A DNA stretch of 15,154 bases, taken from NCBI GenBank assembly GCA_937967535.1, contig CALCMV010000322.1:1-15154 (forward strand). Direction: 5' to 3'. Each line of letters opens with the position of its first letter. Position 1 is the first letter of the stretch. Both the position numbers and the translations under genes were made by a program. Under the pieces are notes generated by a model. It was not told where the DNA came from. It saw only the letters and a program-made list of their open reading frames with translations, and made no database searches. Source of the stretch: an uncultured Saprospiraceae bacterium. GTDB taxonomy: Bacteria > Bacteroidota > Bacteroidia > Chitinophagales > Saprospiraceae. Shown here in pieces: positions 6,539 to 14,811 of this stretch.

Positions 6539-9520
6539 ATGAGCGAAAACAAGCAACTTATCCGAAATATGATGACACGTCTACCAATAGTCCTGGCGGT
6601 GGGGGCATTGATTTATTTTGCCCTGCCATATATGCAACCGAAAGTAGAGGAAATACCTGAAGCACCGCAGTTCACCGAAGCCGAAATACTGGAGCAAAAC
6701 TGGGTAGATTCTATCTACAATGTCCTCACAGAAGATGAGCGCATCGGACAAACCATGATGATACGCGCCCACTCCGACAAGGGGCGCGACTACGAGCAAA
6801 AAGTCATGGATTTGGTCAAAACTTATCGCGTTGGTGGCTTGTGTTTCTTTCAAGGCACACCGCGCCGACAAGCCGAATTGCTCAATGATTATCAGGCAAA
6901 TGCGCGACTCCCGTTAATGGTCGCGATGGATGCGGAGTGGGGACTTGGAATGCGCTTCAAAGAGGCGGGTTTTAGCTTTCCGCGACAGCTTGCGCTTGGT
7001 GCGATTTCCGACAATCGGCTCATTTATGACATGGGCGCGGAGGTCGCACGACAATGCAAACGACTCGGTGTTCACGTCAATTTCGCGCCCGTAGTAGACA
7101 TCAATAATAACCCCGACAATCCGGTTATCAATTATCGTTCTTTTGGTGAAGACCGTTATAATGTAACTGCAAAAAGCTATATGTATGCTACTGGTATGCA
7201 AGATAATGGATTGATGGCTTGCGCCAAACACTTTCCCGGACACGGCGATACGGATGTAGATTCGCACTACGATTTACCCGTCATTCCGCATGGATTGAAT
7301 CGCTTGGATAGCGTAGAAATGTATCCGTTTAAAGTCTTGGCACAACAAAAAATTCAGAGCGTAATGATGGCGCATTTGTCTATCCCTACTTTGGATGATA
7401 CGCCGAATTTGCCCTCTTCACTTTCTCCGAAAATTACTACTGATTTATTGAAGGAAAAAATAGGCTACGAGGGACTCATTTTTACAGATGGATTGGGAAT
7501 GCAAGGCGCACGCAAGCATTTTGCAGATGGCGAAATCGAAGTCCGCGCACTCGCTGCCGGAAATGATGTACTGCTACTCCCGCCCGATGTTCCGGTGGCT
7601 TATTCTGCCATCAAAAAAGCACTGACCGATGGAACATTATCTTGGAACAGAATAGAGGAAGCGGTCAAGAAAATTTTAAGGTCAAAATATCGCTTGGGTT
7701 TGACCTCATTTACGCCCGTTAGTCTTAGCAATTTGGAGCAAGATTTAAGTCCGCCGAAAGCATTTATTTTAAAAGAAAAACTAATCCAGCAATCGCTCAC
7801 GACTGTTCGGAATTATGATAATATTTTACCCGTAAAAAATACGAAAAATATCGCTACACTCGCTATCGGAGAAACCACAAAAACCGACTTTCAAAAATCT
7901 ACCGACCAATACGGCAACATTACTCATATTAATCAAAGTAAAAACATATCGGCAGCACAATCAACGACTTTACTCAACAAACTCAAATCAAAAGATTTGG
8001 TCATTGTAAGTCTGCACGATATGAGCAGTTTCTCCAAAAAAGAATTTGGTATTCCTTTGGCGGTACGTGGTTTTTTAGAAAAATTAAACCGACAAAATAA
8101 AGTCATTTTGGTCATATTTGGCAGTCCGTACAGCTTGCGATATTTTGATAATTTCAATCACGTTATGGTCGCGTATCGGGAAGATGATATGGTGCAGGAT
8201 GTAGCTGCACAAGCCTTATTCGGCGCAATAGGTACAAGCGGAAAACTACCCGTAACTGCTTCACCATTAAGCACTTACGGAGCGGGTGTTCCTACTCAAA
8301 GCCTGATGCGACTCAGCGAAGCCAAACCCGAAATGGTGGGCTTTGACCCGGGATTATTGCAATTTGGTGTGGATTCGATTGCCAATCATGCCATCAAAAT
8401 CGGCGCGACTCCGGGCTGCGTGGTCTTAGTAGCAAAAGACAGAAAAATCGTACACAAAAAAGCCTACGGACACCATACCCAAGCCAAAAAACGCCCCATG
8501 CGTACCGACGATATTTTCGACCTTGCTTCGGTCACGAAAGTGGCTGCTACGACTCTCTCTTTAATGAAATTATACGATGAAGGCAAGGTGGATATTAACC
8601 AAACGATGAGCACGTACCTGCCCGAATTGCGCGGTACAAACAAACAGGATTTAATCATAAAAGACGTACTCTCACACCGCGCCCGACTTTTTCCTTGGAT
8701 TCCTTTTTACGAAGAAACATTGACCAAAAGCGGCAAACTGAAAACAAGCGTTTATCATGGCAAAAAATCAGCAAAATACAGCGTTCAGGTAGCTAATAAT
8801 GTTTATATGAATAAAAGCTATGTTGATACAATTTGGAAACGTATACATGACTCCGAATTGCGCGACAGAACAGAGTACAGATATAGCGATTTGGGTATGA
8901 TTTTATTTAGTAAAATGGTGAATGATGTGACGGGAAAGCCCTTGAATGTGTATGCCGATGAGCAATTTTATACACCGCTTGGTCTGGCATCTGTTGGTTA
9001 TTTGCCCCTGAATAAACACGATAAAAACCTCATTGTACCTTCCGAAAATGACAGATATTTTCGCGGACAAGTCTTGCGTGGGCATGTACACGATATGGGG
9101 GCGGCGATGCTGGGAGGCGTGAGTGGTCATGCGGGTTTGTTTGGCAATGCGGAAGATTTGGCAGTCATTTTTCAGATGCTACTCAATGGCGGGGAGTACG
9201 GCGGTACACGTTATTTGCAACATTCGACGGTAGATTTATTCACCAATCGGCATCCAAGTGCGACCCGTCGCGGCATAGGATTCGATATGAAACAAACCGA
9301 CCCGCACGAAACCGCAAATATCGCTGCGGCAACTCCGGCAAGTACTTTCGGTCATTTAGGTTTTACAGGCATTAGCGCGTGGGCAGATAAGGACAATCAA
9401 TTGATTTACATATTTTTATCCAATAGAACTTATCCAAAAATGTCAAATAATAAATTAGGAAAAGAAGATATTCGACCGCGTATTCAACAGAAAATTTATG
9501 ATGCTTTAGTGCGTAAATAA
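6539..9520 (+). CDS. Membrane-anchored fusion: NagZ-like GH3 glycosidase + class C beta-lactamase-like serine hydrolase
   Basis: The 993-residue product has an N-terminal membrane segment (residues ~14-31) without a clear cleavage site, so it is probably anchored facing the periplasm. Residues ~45-390 form a family 3 glycosidase barrel of the beta-N-acetylglucosaminidase type. The signature K230-HFPGHGDT-xx-DSH243 carries the Asp241/His243 acid-base pair, and D317 in TDGLGMQG is the expected nucleophile. Residues ~410-590 resemble the GH3 C-terminal alpha/beta domain. Residues ~600-985 form a beta-lactamase/penicillin-binding-like serine hydrolase with S664-V-T-K667, Y782-S-D and H939-LGFTG. 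Together they would cut glycans and attack an amide or ester in cell-wall fragments, though the substrate of the second domain is not shown. Such fusions occur in Bacteroidota. The first ATG fits the short cytoplasmic N-terminus. Confidence 0.9.
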   Translation: MSENKQLIRNMMTRLPIVLAVGALIYFALPYMQPKVEEIPEAPQFTEAEILEQNWVDSIYNVLTEDERIGQTMMIRAHSDKGRDYEQKVMDLVKTYRVGGLCFFQGTPRRQAELLNDYQANARLPLMVAMDAEWGLGMRFKEAGFSFPRQLALGAISDNRLIYDMGAEVARQCKRLGVHVNFAPVVDINNNPDNPVINYRSFGEDRYNVTAKSYMYATGMQDNGLMACAKHFPGHGDTDVDSHYDLPVIPHGLNRLDSVEMYPFKVLAQQKIQSVMMAHLSIPTLDDTPNLPSSLSPKITTDLLKEKIGYEGLIFTDGLGMQGARKHFADGEIEVRALAAGNDVLLLPPDVPVAYSAIKKALTDGTLSWNRIEEAVKKILRSKYRLGLTSFTPVSLSNLEQDLSPPKAFILKEKLIQQSLTTVRNYDNILPVKNTKNIATLAIGETTKTDFQKSTDQYGNITHINQSKNISAAQSTTLLNKLKSKDLVIVSLHDMSSFSKKEFGIPLAVRGFLEKLNRQNKVILVIFGSPYSLRYFDNFNHVMVAYREDDMVQDVAAQALFGAIGTSGKLPVTASPLSTYGAGVPTQSLMRLSEAKPEMVGFDPGLLQFGVDSIANHAIKIGATPGCVVLVAKDRKIVHKKAYGHHTQAKKRPMRTDDIFDLASVTKVAATTLSLMKLYDEGKVDINQTMSTYLPELRGTNKQDLIIKDVLSHRARLFPWIPFYEETLTKSGKLKTSVYHGKKSAKYSVQVANNVYMNKSYVDTIWKRIHDSELRDRTEYRYSDLGMILFSKMVNDVTGKPLNVYADEQFYTPLGLASVGYLPLNKHDKNLIVPSENDRYFRGQVLRGHVHDMGAAMLGGVSGHAGLFGNAEDLAVIFQMLLNGGEYGGTRYLQHSTVDLFTNRHPSATRRGIGFDMKQTDPHETANIAAATPASTFGHLGFTGISAWADKDNQLIYIFLSNRTYPKMSNNKLGKEDIRPRIQQKIYDALVRK

Positions 9521-9566
9521 GTTTAAGTTTAAGAATAAGTTTAAGTTTAAATAAATAAATAAATAA
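9521..9566. repeat. Simple repeats: GTTTAA words then ATAA tandem
   Basis: Directly after the glycosidase stop codon, GTTTAAGTTTAAG (9521-9533) is nearly repeated at 9539-9550 and followed by about four ATAA units to 9566. It looks like a simple-sequence intergenic repeat with no coding sense. Confidence 0.7.
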
Positions 9567-9585
9567 TTCATTTTCAATGAATTAT
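9563..9585. terminator. Weak AT-only hairpin between convergent genes
   Basis: A 10-bp stem (9563-9572 with 9576-9585) has a three-base loop and lies between the ends of the glycosidase gene (+) and the DUF2304 gene (-). It is AT-rich. On the - strand it is followed by TTATTTATTTATTT, so it could be a weak terminator for the DUF2304 gene. Confidence 0.35.
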
Positions 9586-9697
9586 AAAAACTGATAATGT
9601 CGTTTAGTTCAGTCCAACCACTTAGTAAGCATTGAATAATCAATATTTTTTGAGCAGACTATTTTTTTAATTTTAATTCGTTCATTGGGGTTAAAGG

Positions 9698-10048
9698 TCA
9701 ATTCGTCAATTCATTATCTTCTTCTTCCAATGCCATTTTTCGGACAAGTTCGGTGATTTGACTTTCAAGTTTTTCGATAGTCGAGGAAAGGTAAAAGACC
9801 AAGAGGAAAAGCAAGCCCAAAGCGACAAAGATAATCGCATTGACATTGTTTTTGAAGCCGAGTAAGTCGGCGATTTTGAAAGAAATCTCATTGGGGACAA
9901 TCGCTAAAAGGATAATCGTACACCAAAAAATCACCCACACTAGCATATTGCGTATGCTGCGTTTCTTTTTCAGGTACTGCCTCACCGTCCTGACAATATA
10001 TATCAGCCCGATTAGTGGTACCAGCCATTGGTATATCTCTATTTGCAT
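9698..10048 (-). CDS. DUF2304 family membrane protein
   Basis: The 116-residue product has three predicted membrane segments (residues ~5-22, ~35-52, ~69-88) and a short C-terminal coiled coil (LSSTIEKLESQITELVRKMALEEE). The middle motif VWVIFW...LLAIVPNEISFKIADLLGF followed by NAIIFVALGLLFLLVFYLS fits DUF2304 well, and the length is normal. Members are usually encoded beside GT2 polyprenyl-phosphate sugar transferases and are thought to be membrane partners of them. Here the GT2 gene lies in the divergent operon about 3.7 kb away. The ATG at 10048 opens the first membrane helix. Transcription is opposite to the sugar-transfer operon, across a 400-bp spacer. Confidence 0.85.
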   Translation of the reverse strand: MQIEIYQWLVPLIGLIYIVRTVRQYLKKKRSIRNMLVWVIFWCTIILLAIVPNEISFKIADLLGFKNNVNAIIFVALGLLFLLVFYLSSTIEKLESQITELVRKMALEEEDNELTN

Positions 10049-10144
10049 TTCTTTGAAACAAAGTCCAGTTAAATGCTCGAATGCTTGAATATCTACTTCC
10101 TTGTCGCATTAAGCATTTGTTGCATTATCTATTTGCCATTGAGA

Positions 10145-10195
10145 CGTAAAATTAATAGGATGTTTCATATTTTTTTATGAAATACTGATTTTACG
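10145..10195. promoter_or_regulatory. Two-part hairpin in the DUF2304 leader region
   Basis: An outer 8-bp stem (CGTAAAAT 10145-10152 with 10188-10195) and an inner 7-bp stem (10163-10169 with 10176-10182, extendable by a G-U and a T-A pair) enclose a run of six T. It lies about 100 bases upstream of the DUF2304 start on its coding strand. Its role is unknown. Confidence 0.35.
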
Positions 10196-10380
10196 GTGTC
10201 TATCATTGATGAATCGCGTCTTATATATCACGTTCTTTATTTGTTGTAGTTTAAATAACAAACATAAGTATATAGCACGATTATCTCACCTCAATCCCAA
10301 AAGTAGAAATTATTTAATGATATTTGCACGATTTCTCCTATCTCAACTCGAAAAACGGATAAAAAATTGATTTGAGGTGG

Positions 10381-10442
10381 AATATGAGATTTGAATTTTG
10401 GAATTTGGTGCTTAGAATTTAGAATATGAGATTTGGAATTTT
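10381..10442. repeat. Direct repeat AATATGAGATTTG(G)AATTTT
   Basis: The ~19-base word at 10381-10399 recurs at 10423-10442 with one inserted G. The bases between are built from related GAATTT/GAATTTAG words. It is a simple intergenic repeat reaching up to the start of the GT-C gene. Confidence 0.6.
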
Positions 10443-10447
10443 ACTCT

Positions 10448-12100
10448 ATGTGGAATAATATTTACAAGGTAATTGTTGGCGTGTTCATCGTATTTTGGGT
10501 GAGTTTCGTTTTTCTGGATTATTGGCAAAATCATTTGCAATACATTATTGCATTTCATTTTTTCCAGTATTTGGATTTGACGATTATCTTGACATTATTG
10601 GGTGCAGGAGTGACGGGTGCGCTTATGTATGCAAAGAAAAGTCAAAGCAATCTTGGTATGTGGGTCAATGGTTTGACTGTTTTTCTGCTGGGTTTGCTGA
10701 TTATTTTGTGGAGTGTGTACATGTTTCAGCGCAAGGTGATGAATGTTGATTTTCCCGTACCGATGGATATGCTGCGATTGAGTGTGAAGATGTTTTTGAT
10801 GGCATTTTACACCTATTTTATTGTCGTATCCTGCCATGCTTTGGGGATGTATATGTTGCGAACATTTCGATTTGAAATGACTGAGGCGGCACGGCCGATA
10901 GTTGCCATTGCTACGGGTATTATGACTTGGGTGGCGGTGATGTTTGTGTTGGGAATTTTTTCCTTGCTGTATTGGTATGTATTGTTGGGATTGATGTTGG
11001 TGGCTATACTCATAACGGGCAAAGAAGCCTTTCCTTTTATATGGAAAACCTTATTTGCCCCACTAGATATCGATAGAGTTAATGCGCTCGGTATCAGCAG
11101 TTTTTATATCCTGTTGATAGTTGTCAGTCTCAATTTTTTACAAATCACTATCCCGATTCCGCGTGGTTGGGATTCAGTGTCGCTTTACCTCAATGTCTGC
11201 TCACTCATCAATGATTATGCAGGCTTAGTGCAAGGACATCAACCGTACAATTGGTCGCTCTTTATGTCACTCGGTTTTATTATTTTTGATAAAGCTGAAA
11301 TGGCACTTTCTCTGTCCTTTCTTGGTGGTGTATTGAGTTTGTTCGCGCTTTTTTATTTGTGTAAAGATTGGTTGAAAATGAATGTCAACTACGCCCTACT
11401 CTGCGTATTGATGTTTTACCTTATTCCCTCAATAGCCCACCAATCTTATCTCGACCTCAAAGTGGATTTGGGGCTGCTTTTTATCTTACTCACCATCGTC
11501 GTTTTACTCGTCGAATGGCAACAGCGAGTCAAAGCAATTCCTGAAAATACGGTCAGCCTCTCGCGTACTTATATCATTTTGATTGGTTTATTTTCGGGTT
11601 TTGCCTTTGGGGTCAAACTGACGGCACTCATGGCTTTCTTTGCTGTCGCGGCGGTCATTTGGTGGATTTATAATGGCAAAACGGCATTTCTGGCAACGTT
11701 TTTTATGACAATGTTTGTGGTGCTGTTTCTCAAGTTGGATGATACGCCGATGTTGCGCCAATTTCACCTCCAAGCCGAGCGATTTATGTGGATAATGCTC
11801 GCACTCGGTTTAGGTTTTTTTGTATGGACGGCAATACGCGAGCGCGAAAAATTTCTTCCACCTCTCAAATTAAGCCTTTTATATACATTCTTTTTTATAT
11901 TACCAATTGCCCCGTGGTTCACAAAAAATTATATCGAAACAGGAGGCGAACTCAGTACCCGCGCCCTTACCTACGGCAAAACGCGAACACCCGCTACAAG
12001 TGTTCGGATTTTTCACAAAAAATGGGAACAGCAATATGACAAACCCAGAAAGAGAAAACAGCGGCAACAACAAAGACAGCAAGAACAAAAGAAAAAATAG
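10448..12100 (+). CDS. N-terminal part of a GT-C type membrane glycosyltransferase
   Basis: The 550-residue product has about 14-15 predicted membrane helices. After helix 7 comes the segment PIPRGWDSVSLYL, with W241-D242 at the place where GT-C enzymes carry the catalytic Asp in a periplasmic loop. Later features are YLDLKVDLGLLF and APWFTKNYIETGG (P489-W490), which closely resembles the 'PW-x-x-K/R-N-x-x-x-T-G' motif of this superfamily. GT-C enzymes move sugars from polyprenyl-phosphate carriers to acceptors outside the inner membrane. Directly after this motif the protein ends in a K/R/Q-rich tail, so the usual C-terminal part is missing; the next gene appears to supply it, in the same reading frame after three stop codons. 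ATG 10448 is preferred over an in-frame TTG at 10433. Confidence 0.85.
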   Translation: MWNNIYKVIVGVFIVFWVSFVFLDYWQNHLQYIIAFHFFQYLDLTIILTLLGAGVTGALMYAKKSQSNLGMWVNGLTVFLLGLLIILWSVYMFQRKVMNVDFPVPMDMLRLSVKMFLMAFYTYFIVVSCHALGMYMLRTFRFEMTEAARPIVAIATGIMTWVAVMFVLGIFSLLYWYVLLGLMLVAILITGKEAFPFIWKTLFAPLDIDRVNALGISSFYILLIVVSLNFLQITIPIPRGWDSVSLYLNVCSLINDYAGLVQGHQPYNWSLFMSLGFIIFDKAEMALSLSFLGGVLSLFALFYLCKDWLKMNVNYALLCVLMFYLIPSIAHQSYLDLKVDLGLLFILLTIVVLLVEWQQRVKAIPENTVSLSRTYIILIGLFSGFAFGVKLTALMAFFAVAAVIWWIYNGKTAFLATFFMTMFVVLFLKLDDTPMLRQFHLQAERFMWIMLALGLGFFVWTAIREREKFLPPLKLSLLYTFFFILPIAPWFTKNYIETGGELSTRALTYGKTRTPATSVRIFHKKWEQQYDKPRKRKQRQQQRQQEQKKK

Positions 12101-12172
12101 CAAGGTCAGGTTCAAGCTGAATTTTAATTTTATTTACAAAAAAAATAGAACGAATTACGAATCACAAAATTA

Positions 12173-13723
12173 ATGATAAACGGAAGCACATATCATATTT
12201 TTATTTTTAAAAAATTAAAAATCAATTATTTACATTGGTTGATACTTGCCTTTTGCCTTTCACTCGCTCTGAATGTCAATGCACAATCCAATCCTGCATC
12301 TTCTCCGCCAATTGCCCAAAATAAAACCGAAGTCAAGAAAAAAAATAAGCAACAACAGAATAAACTCGCCCGACAAAATCAAATAAAAAAGCAACAACAA
12401 GCCGCCCAAAAAGAAGCCCTCAATGCCAACTCGCCCATCCGCGAAGAAATCCAACGCTACATGGGCTACGAAACCCTGCCCGAACGCTACCTTTCCCTCC
12501 CTTACGACCTCACTATGAATACCAATGTCAATGGGGGCTTCGTGGATATTGGTTATTTGCTGCTGATGTTTGCACCGGTGATTTTATTGTTAGGATTTGT
12601 CCGAAAACCACTATATGGAGTGCTTATTATGGTGGTGAGTTTGGTGGTCTTGAGTATTTCTACGACCACCTCATTTGGTATCAAACGCGGCATCAAAAGC
12701 CCGATGAATGTTGATGAAAATGTTGATAATTATATCGAAGCCATACCCTTTTGGGATTTGCCGGTGAGTGTAGCCTGCGCTCATGTGTATCGAAAATTGT
12801 GTTATATTTATGAGCCTGTACATCAGCTTGTCATACCTTATTCCGGCAAGAGCGATGCCATTACTTACCCATTGCTTTCGCTCTTGTTTGTTGTTGGTTT
12901 TTTCTTGTTGCAAAAACGCCTTCAGCATCACGAAAAAACGACTGCTGCTATTGTAAATTTCCTCTACATGTTCACATTTGTATGGTGGATATTGGCATCG
13001 GGCATCGTGTGGTACGGGTATTTGATATTAGCTTTGGGCTTTGCTTTGGTGGTGGCGGCAGTGAGCAAATATCGAAATGATAGCTCCCGATTGAAGAAAG
13101 TAGTTTTTGGATTATTTGTATTTACGACTCTTTCTTGGGTCGCGATGGGTTATGTATATCGCATTAGCAATCATCACTTTGTAACGGAAGATAGTGCGCG
13201 ATTGATGTTTGATATTCCTTCGGTAAAATACCAAACAGGCGAATTTGACAAAGGCGATGTGATTAATAATTTGCTGCCCGGCGTAGAAAAAGCCCTTGAT
13301 GATATAAATAACAATCCTGATGCACTCGTATATCGAATAGGCACATTTATCCCATATTTTATCAGAGAAAATGACCGCCGCGTATTGCAAGATAATCAAC
13401 TCGGTTTCTTTCATCAATTGACCCAAAAATTCAAAGACCCTAGCTCCATCACCGAAGCTCTAAAAGCCTCCGGCTACCGCTATATTTTGGTAGATTTAAA
13501 TACAGCATCTATTGATAAGACACCCGAAAAATCGTTGACGATGAAGTTTAGTAGCTTTCTGGGCTACCTGAGCTGGAATGAAACTAATCGAGATTTGGAA
13601 CTTTTAGCAACAAATCGCGTCATAACATTAACACCTCCTGATAGTCCAAACCCGCTTTATACACATGGCGTATTTGGCAATGTGTATAAAGCAGGAACTT
13701 TTGCAGTTTATAAAATTAAATGA
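12173..13723 (+). CDS. C-terminal part of a GT-C type glycosyltransferase with its own signal peptide
   Basis: The 516-residue product starts with a signal peptide or anchor (basic residues 13-16, hydrophobic 22-35, likely cut near A37/Q38). A K/Q/N-rich linker follows (~51-85), then IREEIQRYMGY and LPERYLSLPYDLTMNTN (~90-120). There are about six membrane segments (FVDIGYLLLMFAPVILLL, GVLIMVVSLVVLS, YPLLSLLFVVGFFLL, FVWWILASGIVWYGYLILALGF, LFVFTTLSWVAMGYVY), and a soluble C-terminal domain (~350-516) with LGFFHQL and GYRYILVDL. These blocks are what follows the PW..KN..TGG motif in one-piece GT-C proteins of Bacteroidota, so this looks like the second half of the preceding gene. It starts 72 bases after that gene in the same frame. 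Its TGA overlaps the next start codon. Confidence 0.85.
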   Translation: MINGSTYHIFIFKKLKINYLHWLILAFCLSLALNVNAQSNPASSPPIAQNKTEVKKKNKQQQNKLARQNQIKKQQQAAQKEALNANSPIREEIQRYMGYETLPERYLSLPYDLTMNTNVNGGFVDIGYLLLMFAPVILLLGFVRKPLYGVLIMVVSLVVLSISTTTSFGIKRGIKSPMNVDENVDNYIEAIPFWDLPVSVACAHVYRKLCYIYEPVHQLVIPYSGKSDAITYPLLSLLFVVGFFLLQKRLQHHEKTTAAIVNFLYMFTFVWWILASGIVWYGYLILALGFALVVAAVSKYRNDSSRLKKVVFGLFVFTTLSWVAMGYVYRISNHHFVTEDSARLMFDIPSVKYQTGEFDKGDVINNLLPGVEKALDDINNNPDALVYRIGTFIPYFIRENDRRVLQDNQLGFFHQLTQKFKDPSSITEALKASGYRYILVDLNTASIDKTPEKSLTMKFSSFLGYLSWNETNRDLELLATNRVITLTPPDSPNPLYTHGVFGNVYKAGTFAVYKIK

Positions 13724-14499
13724 GTGGATTTTTGATTGAATTGTCACACAAATTTCGCGTTCATAATTTTGCGAAGCAAAATTCAATCAAAAATCACTCA
13801 ATCAAAAATCAAAAATTATTAAATCCATTGTTCGACCACGTATACATTATTATTCCGGCGAAAAATGAGGCTTCTCGTATTGGGAAGGTCATTGCGAAGT
13901 CACAAGAATTGGGCTATCGGAATATTATTGTGGTCAATGATGGCAGTTGGGATGATACGGTGAAGGTAGCAGAGTCGTATAATGTAAAGGTAATCAATCA
14001 TTTAATCAATCTTGGTCCGGGGGCAGCTACGCAGACGGGCATTGAATCTGCGATTGCTGCCGATGCAAAAGTCATTGTGACGATAGATGCCGACCACCAA
14101 CAATTTCCCGAAGATATAGAGCGATTGGTCAATCAATTGGAAGATAAACAAGTGGATGTCGTCATTGGCAGCCGTTTTATGAACCGCGAAAATCAAATCC
14201 CTCCCCTTCGTATTCTATACAATATGATTGCGAATGTGATTACTTTTATTTTAACGGGACTTATGGTAACAGACAGTCAATCGGGTATGAAGGCATTCAC
14301 CGCAGATTTTGCGCGAAAATGCCGTTTACACTTCAACGGTTTTGAGTTTTGTGTCGAATTTATCCGCAATATCCGCCTGTTCAAAGCAACCTACAGCGAA
14401 GTGCCTATTCGCGTGATTTATACAAAAGAAACTTTGAGTAAAGGACAAAATCTACTGACGGGCGTGCGTATGTTGGCGAAGTTGCTGAAATTTATTTGA
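13720..14499 (+). CDS. GT2 polyprenyl-phosphate sugar transferase (DPM1-like)
   Basis: The 259-residue product has a GT2 fold from residue ~39: HVYIIIPAKNEASRIGKV, VVNDGS with D74, then NLGPGAATQTGIE, TIDAD123-125-HQ (metal/nucleotide site), VVIGSRFM and DSQSGMKAF. It would move a sugar from a nucleotide donor to polyprenyl phosphate on the cytoplasmic side, supplying the GT-C pair before it; DUF2304 proteins usually accompany such enzymes. There are no membrane helices after the catalytic domain. The ATG overlaps the previous stop as ATGA, which points to translational coupling. The first ~35 residues (repeated SIKN words) are encoded by an inverted repeat and are not part of the fold. A TTG start at residue 37 is a possible alternative. 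Confidence 0.9.
   Translation: MSGFLIELSHKFRVHNFAKQNSIKNHSIKNQKLLNPLFDHVYIIIPAKNEASRIGKVIAKSQELGYRNIIVVNDGSWDDTVKVAESYNVKVINHLINLGPGAATQTGIESAIAADAKVIVTIDADHQQFPEDIERLVNQLEDKQVDVVIGSRFMNRENQIPPLRILYNMIANVITFILTGLMVTDSQSGMKAFTADFARKCRLHFNGFEFCVEFIRNIRLFKATYSEVPIRVIYTKETLSKGQNLLTGVRMLAKLLKFI
13721..13800. repeat. Long inverted repeat covering the GT2 start codon
   Basis: Arm 13721-13742 pairs with 13780-13800 over 21 base pairs with one bulged G (13727). The loop contains a second perfect hairpin TTTTGC-GAA-GCAAAA (13767-13781) that competes with the last pairs. A word of the right arm (TCAATCAAAAATCA) repeats directly behind it up to about 13815. It could be a small inserted palindromic repeat or a structure controlling GT2 translation. 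Confidence 0.65.
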
Positions 14500-14719
14500 A
14501 GCCTATCCCATAGCCATTCGTCCCAAACCATAAATTGCCTTTTTTATCCTGAATAATATTCCTGATATACTCGGCAATTGGCTGAGTTGATGTGGTCATT
14601 AGCGGTTCAATAACGTTGTTTTCTACAATAATTGGTTGGCTCGGACTTTTACAAGAACTAATGAAAACTACTGAAAACAGTAAACAATAAAATTGAATAT
14701 TTAAGTCTTTCTTTTCCAT
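14492..14719 (-). pseudogene. Truncated lipoprotein with one 'regulator propeller' motif
   Basis: The 75-residue product has a lipoprotein signal with lipobox I20-S-S-C23. After a short linker comes EYIRNIIQDKKGNLWFGTNGYGI, one blade motif of the two-component-regulator propeller type (x-D-x-x-G-x-LWFGT). Family members carry many such blades and are several hundred residues long. Here the frame stops five residues later, inside the 3' end of the convergent GT2 gene (8-bp overlap). It is best read as the 5' fragment of a lipoprotein gene that lost the rest through deletion or insertion of the neighbouring operon. A real short lipoprotein cannot be excluded. Confidence 0.65.
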
Positions 14720-14811
14720 CTATAATGGATTTAAGTTGGGGGAAGGAAAGTATTAGTAAAAGTTATTTCAATATGTTCGTCAAATTAGATATTGGACATT
14801 TTTGGAATTGC

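Larger units (their letters stand above)
10049..10447. other. Divergent spacer between DUF2304 gene and GT operon
   Basis: No gene is seen here. The spacer holds a two-part hairpin at 10145-10195 and a direct repeat at 10381-10442. Promoters for both directions should lie here, but no convincing -33/-7 pair was found. Confidence 0.5.

Noticed and set aside
6320..6556. 78-residue open frame on the - strand before the glycosidase gene
   Set aside because: It overlaps the glycosidase start and shows no recognisable protein features. It is more likely a chance open frame in the divergent spacer.
9840..10109. Open frames overlapping the DUF2304 gene in other frames
   Set aside because: The DUF2304 frame has clear membrane segments and family motifs. 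The others are shadows of it.
10433..10447. TTG start for the first GT-C gene
   Set aside because: It adds only five residues from a simple repeat. The ATG at 10448 is in frame and precedes the first membrane helix.
11907..12173. 88-residue open frame overlapping the end of the first GT-C gene
   Set aside because: Its first part is a shifted reading of the conserved PWFTKN region, and its N/K-rich end reflects the purine-rich linker. No protein features were seen.
13766..13820. CRISPR-like short repeats near the GT2 start
   Set aside because: The repeated word is only about 14 bases, adjacent and not separated by spacers of even length. It fits a simple repeat attached to the inverted repeat.
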